Source: Bacteroidia bacterium
Lineage (GTDB): Bacteria > Bacteroidota > Bacteroidia > JADZBD01
DNA: 64,000 nucleotides
Direction of reading: 5' to 3'
Assembly: GCA_020054095.1 (NCBI GenBank)
Contig: JAGVMA010000031.1
Location: 62,001-126,000 of the forward strand
Shown one piece after another: positions 17,741 through 26,210 of this stretch (positions within the stretch are counted from its first letter, which is position 1; every line of letters starts with the position of its first letter). Under the pieces are notes generated by a model, which saw nothing but the letters and a program-made list of their open reading frames with translations, did not search any database and was not told the origin of the DNA. Made by a program: the position numbers and the translations under genes.

Positions 17741-18319
17741 ATAGCAGCACCAATACAATACCAAAAAAAGCCGGGATCTTACCAGCAACGTCCGCGATAC
17801 GGAGCTAAAAAAGAAGAGTTACACGCGATAAACGAAAAAATAAAAGCGCGCACTGTGAGAGTGGTGGGCGAAAACGTAGAACAGGGCGTTTACCCTATTG
17901 AGAAGGCATTACAAATTGCCTCAGATTTGGGAGTAGATTTGGTAGAAATATCGCCTAATGCCGATCCTCCGGTTTGTAAAGCAATAGACTATAAAAAGTT
18001 TTTGTACGAACTGAAGAAGAAGCAAAAAGAAATGAAAGCTAACACACAAAAGGTGGTGGTGAAAGAAATTCGTTTCGGACCGCAAACGGACGACCATGAT
18101 TTTAATTTTAAGAAAAATCATGCGATGAAGTTTTTGCAAGAAGGATCGAAAGTGAAAGCATTTGTGTTTTTCAGAGGTAGGTCAATAGTATTTAAAGAGC
18201 AAGGTGAAATGATACTATTGCGCTTTGCTAATGAGCTGGAAGAATATGGAAAGGTGGAACAATTGCCACTGATGGATGGAAAGAAAATGCAAATGGTGAT
18301 AGCACCAAAGAAAAAATAA
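17741..18319 (+). CDS. infC: Translation initiation factor IF-3, non-AUG start (ATA)
   Basis: IF-3 binds the 30S subunit and checks start-codon pairing. The conserved N-domain segment [16 protein letters not shown] begins well upstream of the first GTG (17855). Reading back to the stop at 17726-17728 finds no ATG, GTG, TTG or CTG in frame, only ATA codons. The ATA at 17741 gives a 192-residue protein with the usual basic, disordered N-terminal extension; ATA at 17753 is also possible. IF-3 genes in many bacteria use rare start codons (AUU in E. coli) so that IF-3 represses its own translation. The C-domain ends normally (MVIAPKKK). It lies 23 bases after thrS. Confidence 0.93.
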   Translation: MAAPIQYQKKPGSYQQRPRYGAKKEELHAINEKIKARTVRVVGENVEQGVYPIEKALQIASDLGVDLVEISPNADPPVCKAIDYKKFLYELKKKQKEMKANTQKVVVKEIRFGPQTDDHDFNFKKNHAMKFLQEGSKVKAFVFFRGRSIVFKEQGEMILLRFANELEEYGKVEQLPLMDGKKMQMVIAPKKK

Positions 18320-18398
18320 GTTTAAAATTTAATGTTTGAAGTTGAAAGTTTAGGGAGCTGGTAAAAGTAAAAATCAATAAAATAAAAATAGAATAGAT

Positions 18399-18599
18399 AT
18401 GCCAAAAATGAAAACTAACTCGAGTGCTAAAAAGCGTGTTAAAGTAACAGGCTCGGGTAAACTAAAAAGAAAGCAAGCGTACAAGCGCCACATTCTTACT
18501 AAAAAATCTACGAAAAGAAAACGTGCATTAGTAAAAACTGCATTAGTTCACACTTCGGATGAGGGAAGAATGAAACAATTGCTTGGCTTAGGAAAATAA
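18399..18599 (+). CDS. rpmI: 50S ribosomal protein L35
   Basis: This 66-residue basic protein starts [20 protein letters not shown] and contains the family's [11 protein letters not shown] segment. It is a large-subunit protein. It lies between infC and rplT, the usual order. The 79 bases before it contain no clear promoter element. Confidence 0.97.
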   Translation: MPKMKTNSSAKKRVKVTGSGKLKRKQAYKRHILTKKSTKRKRALVKTALVHTSDEGRMKQLLGLGK

Positions 18600-18687
18600 A
18601 AGTTAAATCAATAATGTAAAACCCGATGGCGGGCTTTAACAAGATTCTTCCCAAAGAGGAACGCCTCCATCAAAAAACCAAAAACAA

Positions 18688-19032
18688 ATGCCACGTTCAG
18701 TAAACAATGTTGCTTCAAGGGCAAGAAGAAAAAAGGTTCTGAAAAGAACTAAGGGTTATTGGGGTGCACGCAAAAATGTGCTCACTATAGCAAAAAACGT
18801 GTGGGAAAAAGGACAGACCTATGCCTACCGCGATCGTAAAACAAAAAAACGCAATATGCGTGCTGTGTGGATACAGCGTATTAATGCCGGTGCTCGTGAG
18901 CACGGATTAAGCTACTCACAACTAATAGGTAAAATGGCGGAGAAAAATGTTTCGCTTAGCCGCAAGGTGCTTGCCGATTTAGCGATGAATCATCCGGATG
19001 CTTTTAAAGCTGTGGTGAATTCGGTGAAATAG
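18688..19032 (+). CDS. rplT: 50S ribosomal protein L20
   Basis: The 114-residue protein has the typical start [19 protein letters not shown] and the [20 protein letters not shown] segment that binds 23S rRNA early in assembly. It ends the thrS-infC-rpmI-rplT operon and is followed by a terminator. In the 88 bases before it a short CCCG/CGGG hairpin (about 18622-18636) may take part in the L20 autoregulation known in other bacteria, but the evidence is weak. Confidence 0.97.
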   Translation: MPRSVNNVASRARRKKVLKRTKGYWGARKNVLTIAKNVWEKGQTYAYRDRKTKKRNMRAVWIQRINAGAREHGLSYSQLIGKMAEKNVSLSRKVLADLAMNHPDAFKAVVNSVK

Positions 19033-19053
19033 AAGTTTATTTAATAAGTAAAA

Positions 19054-19087
19054 AAAACTCCGCCTTGAAAAGGGCGGATTTTTTTTT
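19054..19087 (+). terminator. Rho-independent terminator of the ribosomal protein operon
   Basis: TCCGCCTT pairs with AGGGCGGA (8 pairs, one G-U) around a GAAA loop, followed by nine T residues. Confidence 0.9.
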
Positions 19088-19097
19088 ATAAAAAGCA

Positions 19098-19143
19098 AAT
19101 CAACGTATCTATTGAAAAAATGAAGTCAACAGATATGTTGATT
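19098..19143. repeat. Long imperfect inverted repeat in intergenic DNA
   Basis: An 18-base arm (19098-19115, starting AATCAACGTATC) is the near-perfect complement of 19126-19143, with one G-U pair and one mismatch; the loop is 10 bases. There is no T-run, and a terminator lies just before, so it is probably not a second terminator. It could be an operator, a processed RNA end or a small mobile-repeat remnant. Apart from a -7-like element at 19224-19231, nothing else is seen in this gap of about 200 bases. Confidence 0.75.
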
Positions 19144-19223
19144 ACGTTCTTTTTTATAAATCAATTATTCAATTGTAAAGGATGACAAAAAAGGAGCTGC
19201 TTTTCCTAATTCGTGGTAATGGC

Positions 19224-19231
19224 TATCTTTA
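19224..19231 (+). promoter_or_regulatory. -7-like element (TATCTTTA) next to the start codon
   Basis: One mismatch from consensus. It ends 4 bases before the serine hydrolase ATG at 19236. Confidence 0.4.
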
Positions 19232-19235
19232 GCGG

Positions 19236-20747
19236 ATGAAAAAAATGATTTTTCTTGCAGCAGTTTTTATGGCTGCTACATCATGGGCACAAAACAGCTT
19301 TGTAACCGATAGCTTGGATAAATACATAGTGCGCGAAATGCAAAAATGGCAAATACCCGGATTGGCGGTGGGTATAGTTAAGGATGGAAAAGTGGTATTG
19401 ACAAAAGGTTATGGTTACACGGATTTGACGAGTAAAAAGCAAGTGAACGAAAACACGCTTTTTCAAATTGCATCTAATTCAAAAGCATTTACAGGAACAT
19501 CTATTGCCTTGTTACATTTCCAGAAGCGTTTATCGCTTGATGATAAGGTTACAAGTTGGATGCATTATTTTAAACTAAAGGATGATTATGCAACTACTAA
19601 TGCCACCATCCGCGATATGCTCACACACCGCATAGGGTTTGAAACTTTCCAAAGCGATTTTTTAAATTGGGGTTGCAACCTTACGCGCAGAGAAATTATT
19701 TACAATATGCGCAATGTAAATCCGGCAAATGCTTTTAGAGCAAAATATGGCTACTGCAATGCAGGTTTTTTGGTGGCCGGAGAAATTATTCCGCTTGTTA
19801 CCGATTCAAGCTGGGATGATTTTGTGAAATACCATTTTTTTGTTCCGCTTAAAATGCAACGCTCCACCACCGTGTGGAAGGGAATTGCAATAGATGATAA
19901 CGCTTGCAAGCCTTATACAATTGCCGATAACAAATTAGTAGAAATGCCTTATGTGAATATTGATAACCTGGGGCCGGCTGCATCTATTAACTCGTGTGTA
20001 AAGGATTTGGCAAACTGGCTGCTGATGCAATTAGACAGTGGAAAATTTGAAGGCAAACAGGTTTTACCTTGGAAAGTGCTTGAGCTAACACGGACATCGC
20101 AAATGCTGGTGGGCGACCAAAACAGTAAACTATTTCCGCAAAAACATTTTAATACTTATGGCTTGGGTTGGTTTATGGAAGATTATAATGGCAAAAAAGT
20201 AATTAGCCACGATGGCGGTGCTAATGGTTTTGTTACCACCACTTGTTTTATTCCTGAATTAAATTTGGGCATCACCGTGTTAACTAATACCGATGCCAAT
20301 AGTTTTTACGATGCATTGTGTGCTCAGATAATAGAGTCGTACATGCAATTGCCGTATAGAAACATAAGCGAACTCTATTACAAGACCTTTGCTAATAATG
20401 CCAATGCGGATCAAAATCAAATTAACGCTTGGCGCGATGAAGTGAAAAACACCAAGCAACCAACTATGCAATTGTCGGCATACACGGGTATATTTAAAAA
20501 TGAAGTGTACGGAACGGTTACTGTTAAAGAAGAAAAAGGAATGCTGAAAATATATTTTCAATATCATCCGCAATTGGTTGGTAACTTAGCGCCTATGAAA
20601 GACAATCGGTTTTTGTGTACGTTTTCTGATCCCGAATATGGTGTAAAAGTTTTTCCGTTTGAAACAGTAGGCGGAAAAACTACTGCGGTAACAATTACTG
20701 TAAACAATTTTATTGATTTTTTTGAATACAAATTTATTAAGCAATGA
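19236..20747 (+). CDS. Exported serine hydrolase, class C beta-lactamase family
   Basis: This 503-residue protein has a signal peptide (about residues 1-19, ending SWAQ) and a beta-lactamase/penicillin-binding fold with the SxxK motif at Ser80-Lys83 (SNSK), a YxN motif near residue 170 (YCN) and a HDGG segment in the place of KTG. The C-terminal about 110 residues look like the DUF3471 domain often appended to such hydrolases. It should work in the periplasm or on the surface as a peptidase or esterase; a true beta-lactamase is less likely with this architecture. The stop overlaps the start of the PaaY-like gene by 4 bases. Confidence 0.9.
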   Translation: MKKMIFLAAVFMAATSWAQNSFVTDSLDKYIVREMQKWQIPGLAVGIVKDGKVVLTKGYGYTDLTSKKQVNENTLFQIASNSKAFTGTSIALLHFQKRLSLDDKVTSWMHYFKLKDDYATTNATIRDMLTHRIGFETFQSDFLNWGCNLTRREIIYNMRNVNPANAFRAKYGYCNAGFLVAGEIIPLVTDSSWDDFVKYHFFVPLKMQRSTTVWKGIAIDDNACKPYTIADNKLVEMPYVNIDNLGPAASINSCVKDLANWLLMQLDSGKFEGKQVLPWKVLELTRTSQMLVGDQNSKLFPQKHFNTYGLGWFMEDYNGKKVISHDGGANGFVTTTCFIPELNLGITVLTNTDANSFYDALCAQIIESYMQLPYRNISELYYKTFANNANADQNQINAWRDEVKNTKQPTMQLSAYTGIFKNEVYGTVTVKEEKGMLKIYFQYHPQLVGNLAPMKDNRFLCTFSDPEYGVKVFPFETVGGKTTAVTITVNNFIDFFEYKFIKQ

Positions 20748-21337
20748 TATACGAGTTTGATGGCTATATACCCGTGATAGACGAGAGCGCTTTTATACAT
20801 CCGCAAGCATCAGTTATCGGTAATGTGATTATTGGCAAAAATGTTTTTGTGGGTGCGGGTGCCTGCATTCGTGCCGATTTTGGCGAAATAATAATTAAAG
20901 ATGGTGCTAATGTTCAGGAAAATTGCACGATACACATGTTTCCGGGTGTAACCGTTTTGCTTAACGAGAATGCACACATTGGCCATGGCGCAATTATACA
21001 TGGTGCTACGATTGGTAAAAATTCCCTTGTGGGTATGAATGCTGTGCTAATGGATAATGTTATAGTAGGCGATAACAGCATAATAGGCGCACTTAGTTTT
21101 GTACCCGATGGAATGAAAATTCCGGCAAGAATGATTGCAGTGGGCAACCCTGCAAAAATTGTGAAACAAGTTTCGGATGAAATGATAGAATGGAAAACAA
21201 AAGGCACGGAACTTTATCAGCAATTAGCGGCTAAGTGCACGCAAAGTTTAAAGCCCTGCGAGCCACTAAGAATAATGCCTGCCGATAAAAAAAAACAAGA
21301 GGATGTTTTTAAAACTTGGAACAAGACCAAAGAATGA
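20744..21337 (+). CDS. paaY: PaaY-like hexapeptide-repeat protein (gamma-carbonic anhydrase fold)
   Basis: The 197 residues form a left-handed beta-helix of hexapeptide repeats ([IV]-G-x4 pattern, about 10-130) with His residues in HMFPG, HIGHG and IIHG at metal-ligand positions, then a C-terminal helix (ELYQQLAAKCTQSL). Length and N terminus match PaaY/CaiE proteins: a thioesterase of the phenylacetate pathway or a carbonic-anhydrase-like enzyme. No other paa genes adjoin; the PaaE-like gene is 8 kb away. It overlaps its neighbours by 4 bases on both sides, so translation is probably coupled. Confidence 0.82.
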   Translation: MIYEFDGYIPVIDESAFIHPQASVIGNVIIGKNVFVGAGACIRADFGEIIIKDGANVQENCTIHMFPGVTVLLNENAHIGHGAIIHGATIGKNSLVGMNAVLMDNVIVGDNSIIGALSFVPDGMKIPARMIAVGNPAKIVKQVSDEMIEWKTKGTELYQQLAAKCTQSLKPCEPLRIMPADKKKQEDVFKTWNKTKE

Positions 21338-21792
21338 ACGATAAAATTTTTTTTTTGAGAAACAATTTTCCGCAATTGCTTTTAACGCTTAACGGAAATG
21401 AAAAGGGAAAATGGGGGGTGTTAAACGCACACCAAATGATAGAACACATGGCCGATGCTTTTATGGCTGCAAGTAAAAAAATAATTTTGCCACAGTTACT
21501 AAAAGGCGAACAAATGGAAAAGTCACAGGCATTTATGCTAAGCGATAAACCATTTAAAGAAAACACCGATAACCCACTGTTACCGAAAGAGCCGCCTTCC
21601 CCTAAATCTGCAAATGTACCCGCTGCGGTTGAAAAGCTAATAGCAGAAATAAATTATTTTATTGATGTTTATGAAACCGGAAAAGTGCAAACTACTATTA
21701 ACCCATTTTTTGGCGAATTAAATTTTGAGCAATCAGTACATTTGTTGCATAAGCATGCAATCCATCACTTAAAACAATTTTCGTTGATATAA
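21334..21792 (+). CDS. DinB/DUF1569-like four-helix protein
   Basis: The 152-residue protein (start at ATG 21334, overlapping the upstream stop as ATGA; a TTG 18 bases earlier is less likely) resembles the DinB-like DUF1569 family. It has helices with conserved His residues in MIEHMADAF and a C-terminal HKHAIHHLKQF segment that would make a metal site. Members include thiol-dependent transferases and proteins of unknown function. No signal peptide. It is probably co-expressed with the hexapeptide-repeat protein and the SET gene that follows after 4 bases. Confidence 0.72.
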   Translation: MNDKIFFLRNNFPQLLLTLNGNEKGKWGVLNAHQMIEHMADAFMAASKKIILPQLLKGEQMEKSQAFMLSDKPFKENTDNPLLPKEPPSPKSANVPAAVEKLIAEINYFIDVYETGKVQTTINPFFGELNFEQSVHLLHKHAIHHLKQFSLI

Positions 21793-21796
21793 ACGT

Positions 21797-22195
21797 ATGT
21801 TGAAAATTAAAAAATCGCGCATACCCAAAGCCGGTAAAGGATTATTTACTACATCGCAAATTCGTAAAGGCGACTTGATAGTGGAATACAAAGGCGAAAA
21901 ATTAACATGGGCACAATGCGAAAAGCGCTACGGTAAAAAAATAGACCAAGCAAAATATTTGTTCTATGTGTCAAAAAACAATTGTGTGGATGCCGAATTT
22001 ACGCAAGAAGAATTAGCCCGATATGCCAACGATGCCGAAGGATTAGTGAAAAAACGAGGGTTGAGTAATAACAGTGAATATTGTATTGTAAAAGGCAAAC
22101 CTTATATTATTGCTACCAGAAAAATTAATAAAGGCGAAGAAATTTTTGTGGATTACCAGCGCGAGTATTGGGAAGCGATAGAGCTTGCTAATTGA
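21797..22195 (+). CDS. SET-domain protein (putative protein lysine methyltransferase)
   Basis: This 132-residue protein is essentially one SET domain: an N-terminal KGLFTTSQIRKGDLIVEYKG segment, a middle YLFYVSKNNCVDAE region, the NNSEYCI segment (equivalent of the NHSC-type SAM and lysine channel) and the C-terminal KGEEIFVDYQREYW. The pre- and post-SET zinc regions are absent, as in other small bacterial SET proteins. It probably transfers methyl groups from SAM to lysine; the substrate is unknown. It converges on the ZIP transporter gene with a 9-base gap. Confidence 0.85.
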   Translation: MLKIKKSRIPKAGKGLFTTSQIRKGDLIVEYKGEKLTWAQCEKRYGKKIDQAKYLFYVSKNNCVDAEFTQEELARYANDAEGLVKKRGLSNNSEYCIVKGKPYIIATRKINKGEEIFVDYQREYWEAIELAN

Positions 22196-22204
22196 TTTTT
22201 AGAA

Positions 22205-22921
22205 TCAACCAGCCACACTGTAGCAAAGCCAAGTTGCCAATAAAAATCCGGAAACGGTTACAATTAACTTTTTAAAATTAAAGCGATGGTTTTCGGAGCT
22301 TTCGAAAAGTATGGTGGTGGAAACATGCAAGAAAATTCCTATTACAATAGCAAGCAATAAATTGCCGTGCTCGGCAATAAAAGAGATTTTATCATTTAGT
22401 AAATATGCTGCAATGCTGCCAAGCGGGGTCATGCATGCAAAAATAGTTAACCACAGTGCTGCTTTAATTTTTGTTAATCCAGCGTGCAACAATACACTCA
22501 TTAGTGCAATTGCAATAGGTATGTTATGTAAAATTATTCCGCTCACAAGAGCATTGTCGGTAGAGAAGGGAATAGGTATTCCTTCAATAAATGAGTGTAT
22601 AGATAATGCAAGCAGCATTGTAACGGGGAAGTTACTTTCGTTGTGGTGATGGTGATGAACGTGCCCGTGTTCAATACCTTCAGAAAAATATTCAATAAGA
22701 ATTTGCAACATAAATCCGGCTAAAACAAAAATGCCTGTAGTGATAGATGCATTGGTATAGGTTTCGGGAATGAGGTGCAAAACAGTTATACCTAAAATAA
22801 ATGCCCCACTAAATGCTAAAATTAATTTTAGCACATTGCTGCTTATTTTTAAAAACAATAAAAGACTGCCGCTGATAATAACAGTTATAAATACAAATAC
22901 TAATGGAATAAGTTGTAACAT
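22205..22921 (-). CDS. ZIP-family metal transporter
   Basis: The 238-residue inner-membrane protein has about eight spans and a cytoplasmic His-rich loop (HGHVHHHHHNE, about residues 90-100) between spans 3 and 4. Span 4 holds HSFIEGIPI and span 5 HNIPIA, the conserved metal-path motifs of ZIP transporters (zinc, iron or similar divalent cations). It is the last gene of a four-gene minus-strand operon: permease, SDR, methyltransferase, ZIP; it begins right after the methyltransferase stop. Confidence 0.9.
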   Translation of the reverse strand: MLQLIPLVFVFITVIISGSLLLFLKISSNVLKLILAFSGAFILGITVLHLIPETYTNASITTGIFVLAGFMLQILIEYFSEGIEHGHVHHHHHNESNFPVTMLLALSIHSFIEGIPIPFSTDNALVSGIILHNIPIAIALMSVLLHAGLTKIKAALWLTIFACMTPLGSIAAYLLNDKISFIAEHGNLLLAIVIGIFLHVSTTILFESSENHRFNFKKLIVTVSGFLLATWLCYSVAG

Positions 22922-23659
22922 CTATTTCTTTTTTGCTGCTATTATTAATCGTTGGCTTTCGGTATTACTAAATGGTTGCAGTGTGTAATCTCCCCAAATG
23001 CTTAGTACATCTAATTTGTTATTAGTAAGGAATTTTTCAAAATCGGTAAGCGTAAATAATTTTACTCGCTCACAGTAATTATATTTTTTTCCATCATCCG
23101 TTATGGCAATGTGTTTTAGTAAATTATTTGCTTCCACTTTTTTATTGATTGTGAAATTAACTTCGTTAATTTTTTTTGTTTCGGTGCTAATTAAATTCTT
23201 GAGCACAAATGTAGCATTGAAATAATCAATAATAAAAATGCCACCCGTTTTTAATGATTTAGCTGCATTGGCAATTACCGTTTCGTTATCGGTATTGGAT
23301 TCAAAATATCCGAAGCTGGTAAATAAATTAAGTGTGTAATCAAAATAATTAGTGCGAAAAAGTTTACGCATATCGTGTTCGTAAAAATTAAGTGTATCGT
23401 TTTCGTGTTGCTTAGCTGCTTTAATACTTTCGGCCGATAAATCTGTTCCGCACACATCGTAACCTAATTTATTTAGGTAAATGCAATGCCGGCCTTTGCC
23501 GCATGCCATGTCCCACACTTTTGCTTGTGGCTTTATTGATAATTGCGTTGCAATATTTTTAATAAATAATTCTGCTTCGGCATAATTACGATTACCGTAA
23601 AGCAAATGATAATAAGGTGTGTTAAACCAATGTGCGAACCAATTTTTGTCGGCTATCAT
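22922..23659 (-). CDS. Class I SAM-dependent methyltransferase
   Basis: The 245-residue protein has the Rossmann-like SAM site: motif I VWDMACGKGRH, the acidic end of beta 2 (CGTDLS), a motif II-like FDYTLNLFTSFGYF and motif III GGIFIIDYFN. It resembles small-molecule methyltransferases of the Methyltransf_25 type; the substrate is unknown. Start overlaps the stop of the SDR gene by 4 bases, so the two are translationally coupled. Confidence 0.85.
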   Translation of the reverse strand: MIADKNWFAHWFNTPYYHLLYGNRNYAEAELFIKNIATQLSIKPQAKVWDMACGKGRHCIYLNKLGYDVCGTDLSAESIKAAKQHENDTLNFYEHDMRKLFRTNYFDYTLNLFTSFGYFESNTDNETVIANAAKSLKTGGIFIIDYFNATFVLKNLISTETKKINEVNFTINKKVEANNLLKHIAITDDGKKYNYCERVKLFTLTDFEKFLTNNKLDVLSIWGDYTLQPFSNTESQRLIIAAKKK

Positions 23660-24408
23660 TTTCTGATAACAGTTGTGGAGTTACCTTGTGCTGCCGGAGT
23701 TAAAACAATATCTAAAATATTTACGTGTGCCGGGCGAGTGGCTGCCCAGTAAATTGCTTCGGCAATGTCTTCGCCTTTTAGCGGATCTATTCCGTTGTAA
23801 ACTGTTTTGGCGCGGTCAGCATCTCCTTTAAATCTAACTAAAGCAAATTCTGTTTCGGCAAGGCCCGGTGCTATGCTTGTTACTTTAATTCCGTGTTGCA
23901 CTAAGTCAATACGCATGGCTCGGTTAAGCGCATCCACTGCATGTTTTGTAGCACAGTAAATATTTCCGTTTGGATAAACTTCTTTACCTGCCACCGAACC
24001 AATATTAACGATATGTCCTTTTTTATTTTCAATCATGATTGGTGCCACGAGACGAGTCATATAAAGCAATCCTTTTATATTGGTGTTTATCATTCGCTCC
24101 CAATCGTCTATTTCGCCTGTTTGTATTGGACTAAGCCCCACTGCCAATCCTGCGTTGTTTACAAGCAGGTCAATGTTTTTCCAGCTACCTGTTATTGATG
24201 CAATTGCGTTTTTTACTTCATCAAGCTGAGTAACATCAAATGATAGTTCTGAAATTTTCACGTTGTATTTTTTGCTTAATTCTGCTGCCATGCTTGCGAG
24301 TCGCTCTTTTCTTCTTCCGCAAATAATAATATCCCATCCATTTTTCGCAAAGAGTTCGGCTGTAGCTTTGCCAAAACCTGCAGTGGCGCCTGTAATTAAA
24401 GCAATCAT
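23656..24408 (-). CDS. SDR-family NADP-dependent oxidoreductase (YdfG-like)
   Basis: The 250 residues show a classical short-chain dehydrogenase: cofactor motif TGATAGFGKA, the Arg pair in CGRRKERL that favours NADP, NNAGLA, catalytic Ser in IVNIGSVAG, and Tyr-x3-Lys in YCATK. The length and the PG-motif region resemble YdfG-type 3-hydroxy acid (serine) dehydrogenases. It lies 2 bases after the amino-acid permease gene, so a role in amino or hydroxy-acid metabolism is plausible. Confidence 0.88.
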   Translation of the reverse strand: MIALITGATAGFGKATAELFAKNGWDIIICGRRKERLASMAAELSKKYNVKISELSFDVTQLDEVKNAIASITGSWKNIDLLVNNAGLAVGLSPIQTGEIDDWERMINTNIKGLLYMTRLVAPIMIENKKGHIVNIGSVAGKEVYPNGNIYCATKHAVDALNRAMRIDLVQHGIKVTSIAPGLAETEFALVRFKGDADRAKTVYNGIDPLKGEDIAEAIYWAATRPAHVNILDIVLTPAAQGNSTTVIRK

Positions 24409-24410
24409 AA

Positions 24411-26174
24411 TTAGTTGTTATTTAATTTGCTGTGTTTTTTTCCGTATACAAAATATACTGCAAGGCCTAAAACTAACCAGCCGATAAACCAAGCCCAGTT
24501 ATTTTTTGTCATTCCAGTTAAAAGATAAAGGCATGAAACTAAGCCAAGCAAAGGAATGAGGGAATATTTTTTCAGGAAACAAAGTAAAGCAAGTAGGATG
24601 CAGGTGAGCCAAAAAATAATGGTTGCAATTTTCACAGTAGCCAAATCCATAAAACTTAATTTTCCATTTACATACTCTTCGTTGCCTGAAAAATTAAAAT
24701 CAAATATATCGGCAAAGTAGCCGCTGTGTGCTATTCCTTGTTCATCGGTATAGGTTGGGAATTTTAAAAGCAAAAACACAGCAGCAGCTATAAGCATAAT
24801 TGGAAAAATTAATTGAGCATTAATATACGGCATGTGAAATTTTCCTTCTTGTTTTGGTCTGCGCGGAATTAGTAAAACACCACCGCAAACTAAAACAAAT
24901 GCGAATAGTGTTCCGATGCTGGTAAAATCGAGTACGAAAGTTTTGTCAGTAAATAATAACGGAATACCTACTACCATTCCGGTTAGTATAGTTGAAAAGC
25001 CCGGTGTTTGATATTTTGGATGTATTTCCTGAAACTTATTTGGCAGCAGTCCATCGCGGCTCATGCTCATCCATATTCGTGGTTGTCCCATCTGGAATAC
25101 AAGTAATACGCTCGTCATTGCAACCACAGCGCATATTGCTACTAAGAATTGCATCCAACCAACATTCAGGTTTTGTGGCTCAAAAATAAATGCAAGCGGA
25201 TCGCCTATGCCTTCGAAGCTTTTATAATTAGCAGCGCCTGTTAAAACTAAAGTAAGTAAGATGTAAACAACTGTGCAGATTACTAACGAGTAAATCATCC
25301 CTCGTGGCAAATCGCGTTGCGGATTTTTACTTTCTTCTGCTAATACGCTCACGGCATCAAAACCTATGTAAGCGAAAAATACGCCACTTACTGCCATCAT
25401 CACTCCGCTAAAGCCATTGGGCATAAAAGAATTTACGCCAGCATCGTTCATGGGTTGCCAGTTGTGCGTAAGCCCATTGCTAAAAACCAAATAGCCGCCC
25501 ACTAAAATAATTAAAGTCACTACCGCCATTTTTAAAATAACCATTGCGTTACTAAAATTTTTACTTTCTTTTACGCCCCGATAAACCAAATAGGTGATTA
25601 GTAAATTAATTACCAAGGCCGGTATGTCTAATATTATTTTTAGTCCGCCTAATGCCGGTGCGTTGTTCCAAGCTGTTATTGCTTCGCCTGATGTAGCTCC
25701 CGATTCAAATGCTTTTTTTGCTTCCATGTAACTTGTGGAAAAGTGTGCCGAAATTTCCCAGCCACATTTACTCATTAGCGTTGTAAAATAATCGCTCCAG
25801 CTGTATGCAACATAAATATTACCAATACTATATTCCATTAAAAGTGCCCAGCCAATAATCCATGCGAATAATTCGCCAAACGAAACATAAGCATAAGTGT
25901 AAGCGCTGCCTGCAATAGGAATGCGGCTTGCAAATTCGCTGTAACAAAATGCAGTGAAACCACAAGCAATTGCAACAATTACAAACAATAAAATTACGCC
26001 AGGTCCGCCATTAAAAACTGCGCCACCCAAACTGCTAAAACTACCTGCACCAAGTATGGCTGCTATACCAAAAAAAGTTAAATCGCGAGCTGTTAAAACC
26101 CTGCTTAATCCGTTGCCGTGTGCGCTATCACTACTTATATTGTTAATTGATTTTTTTCTGAAAATGGAACTCAT
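24411..26174 (-). CDS. APC-superfamily amino-acid permease (CAT-like)
   Basis: This 587-residue inner-membrane protein has roughly 12-14 spans and the APC signature near the N terminus (GAGSFSSLGGAV, about residues 40-52), the FAYIGFD segment in the middle and a late YVFYGK-type basic end. A soluble insertion around residues 130-180 is longer than usual. It most resembles cationic-amino-acid transporter-type uptake systems; substrate unproven. It is the first gene of the four-gene operon; a -7-like element is at 26194-26201. Confidence 0.88.
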   Translation of the reverse strand: MSSIFRKKSINNISSDSAHGNGLSRVLTARDLTFFGIAAILGAGSFSSLGGAVFNGGPGVILLFVIVAIACGFTAFCYSEFASRIPIAGSAYTYAYVSFGELFAWIIGWALLMEYSIGNIYVAYSWSDYFTTLMSKCGWEISAHFSTSYMEAKKAFESGATSGEAITAWNNAPALGGLKIILDIPALVINLLITYLVYRGVKESKNFSNAMVILKMAVVTLIILVGGYLVFSNGLTHNWQPMNDAGVNSFMPNGFSGVMMAVSGVFFAYIGFDAVSVLAEESKNPQRDLPRGMIYSLVICTVVYILLTLVLTGAANYKSFEGIGDPLAFIFEPQNLNVGWMQFLVAICAVVAMTSVLLVFQMGQPRIWMSMSRDGLLPNKFQEIHPKYQTPGFSTILTGMVVGIPLLFTDKTFVLDFTSIGTLFAFVLVCGGVLLIPRRPKQEGKFHMPYINAQLIFPIMLIAAAVFLLLKFPTYTDEQGIAHSGYFADIFDFNFSGNEEYVNGKLSFMDLATVKIATIIFWLTCILLALLCFLKKYSLIPLLGLVSCLYLLTGMTKNNWAWFIGWLVLGLAVYFVYGKKHSKLNNN

Positions 26175-26193
26175 TTTTATTTTTTAAGGTGTA

Positions 26194-26201
26194 TAAATGT
26201 A
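26194..26201 (-). promoter_or_regulatory. -7-like element (TACATTTA, minus strand)
   Basis: One mismatch from TAnnTTTG, 19 bases before the permease start at 26174. Confidence 0.4.
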
Positions 26202-26210
26202 GAAAATAAA

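Noticed and set aside
17550-17806. A 14-base direct repeat (CGCGATACGGAGCT) at 17550-17563 in thrS and 17793-17806 in infC.
   Set aside because: Both copies are coding in different frames, and several 14-base repeats are expected by chance in 64 kb. No structural role is visible.
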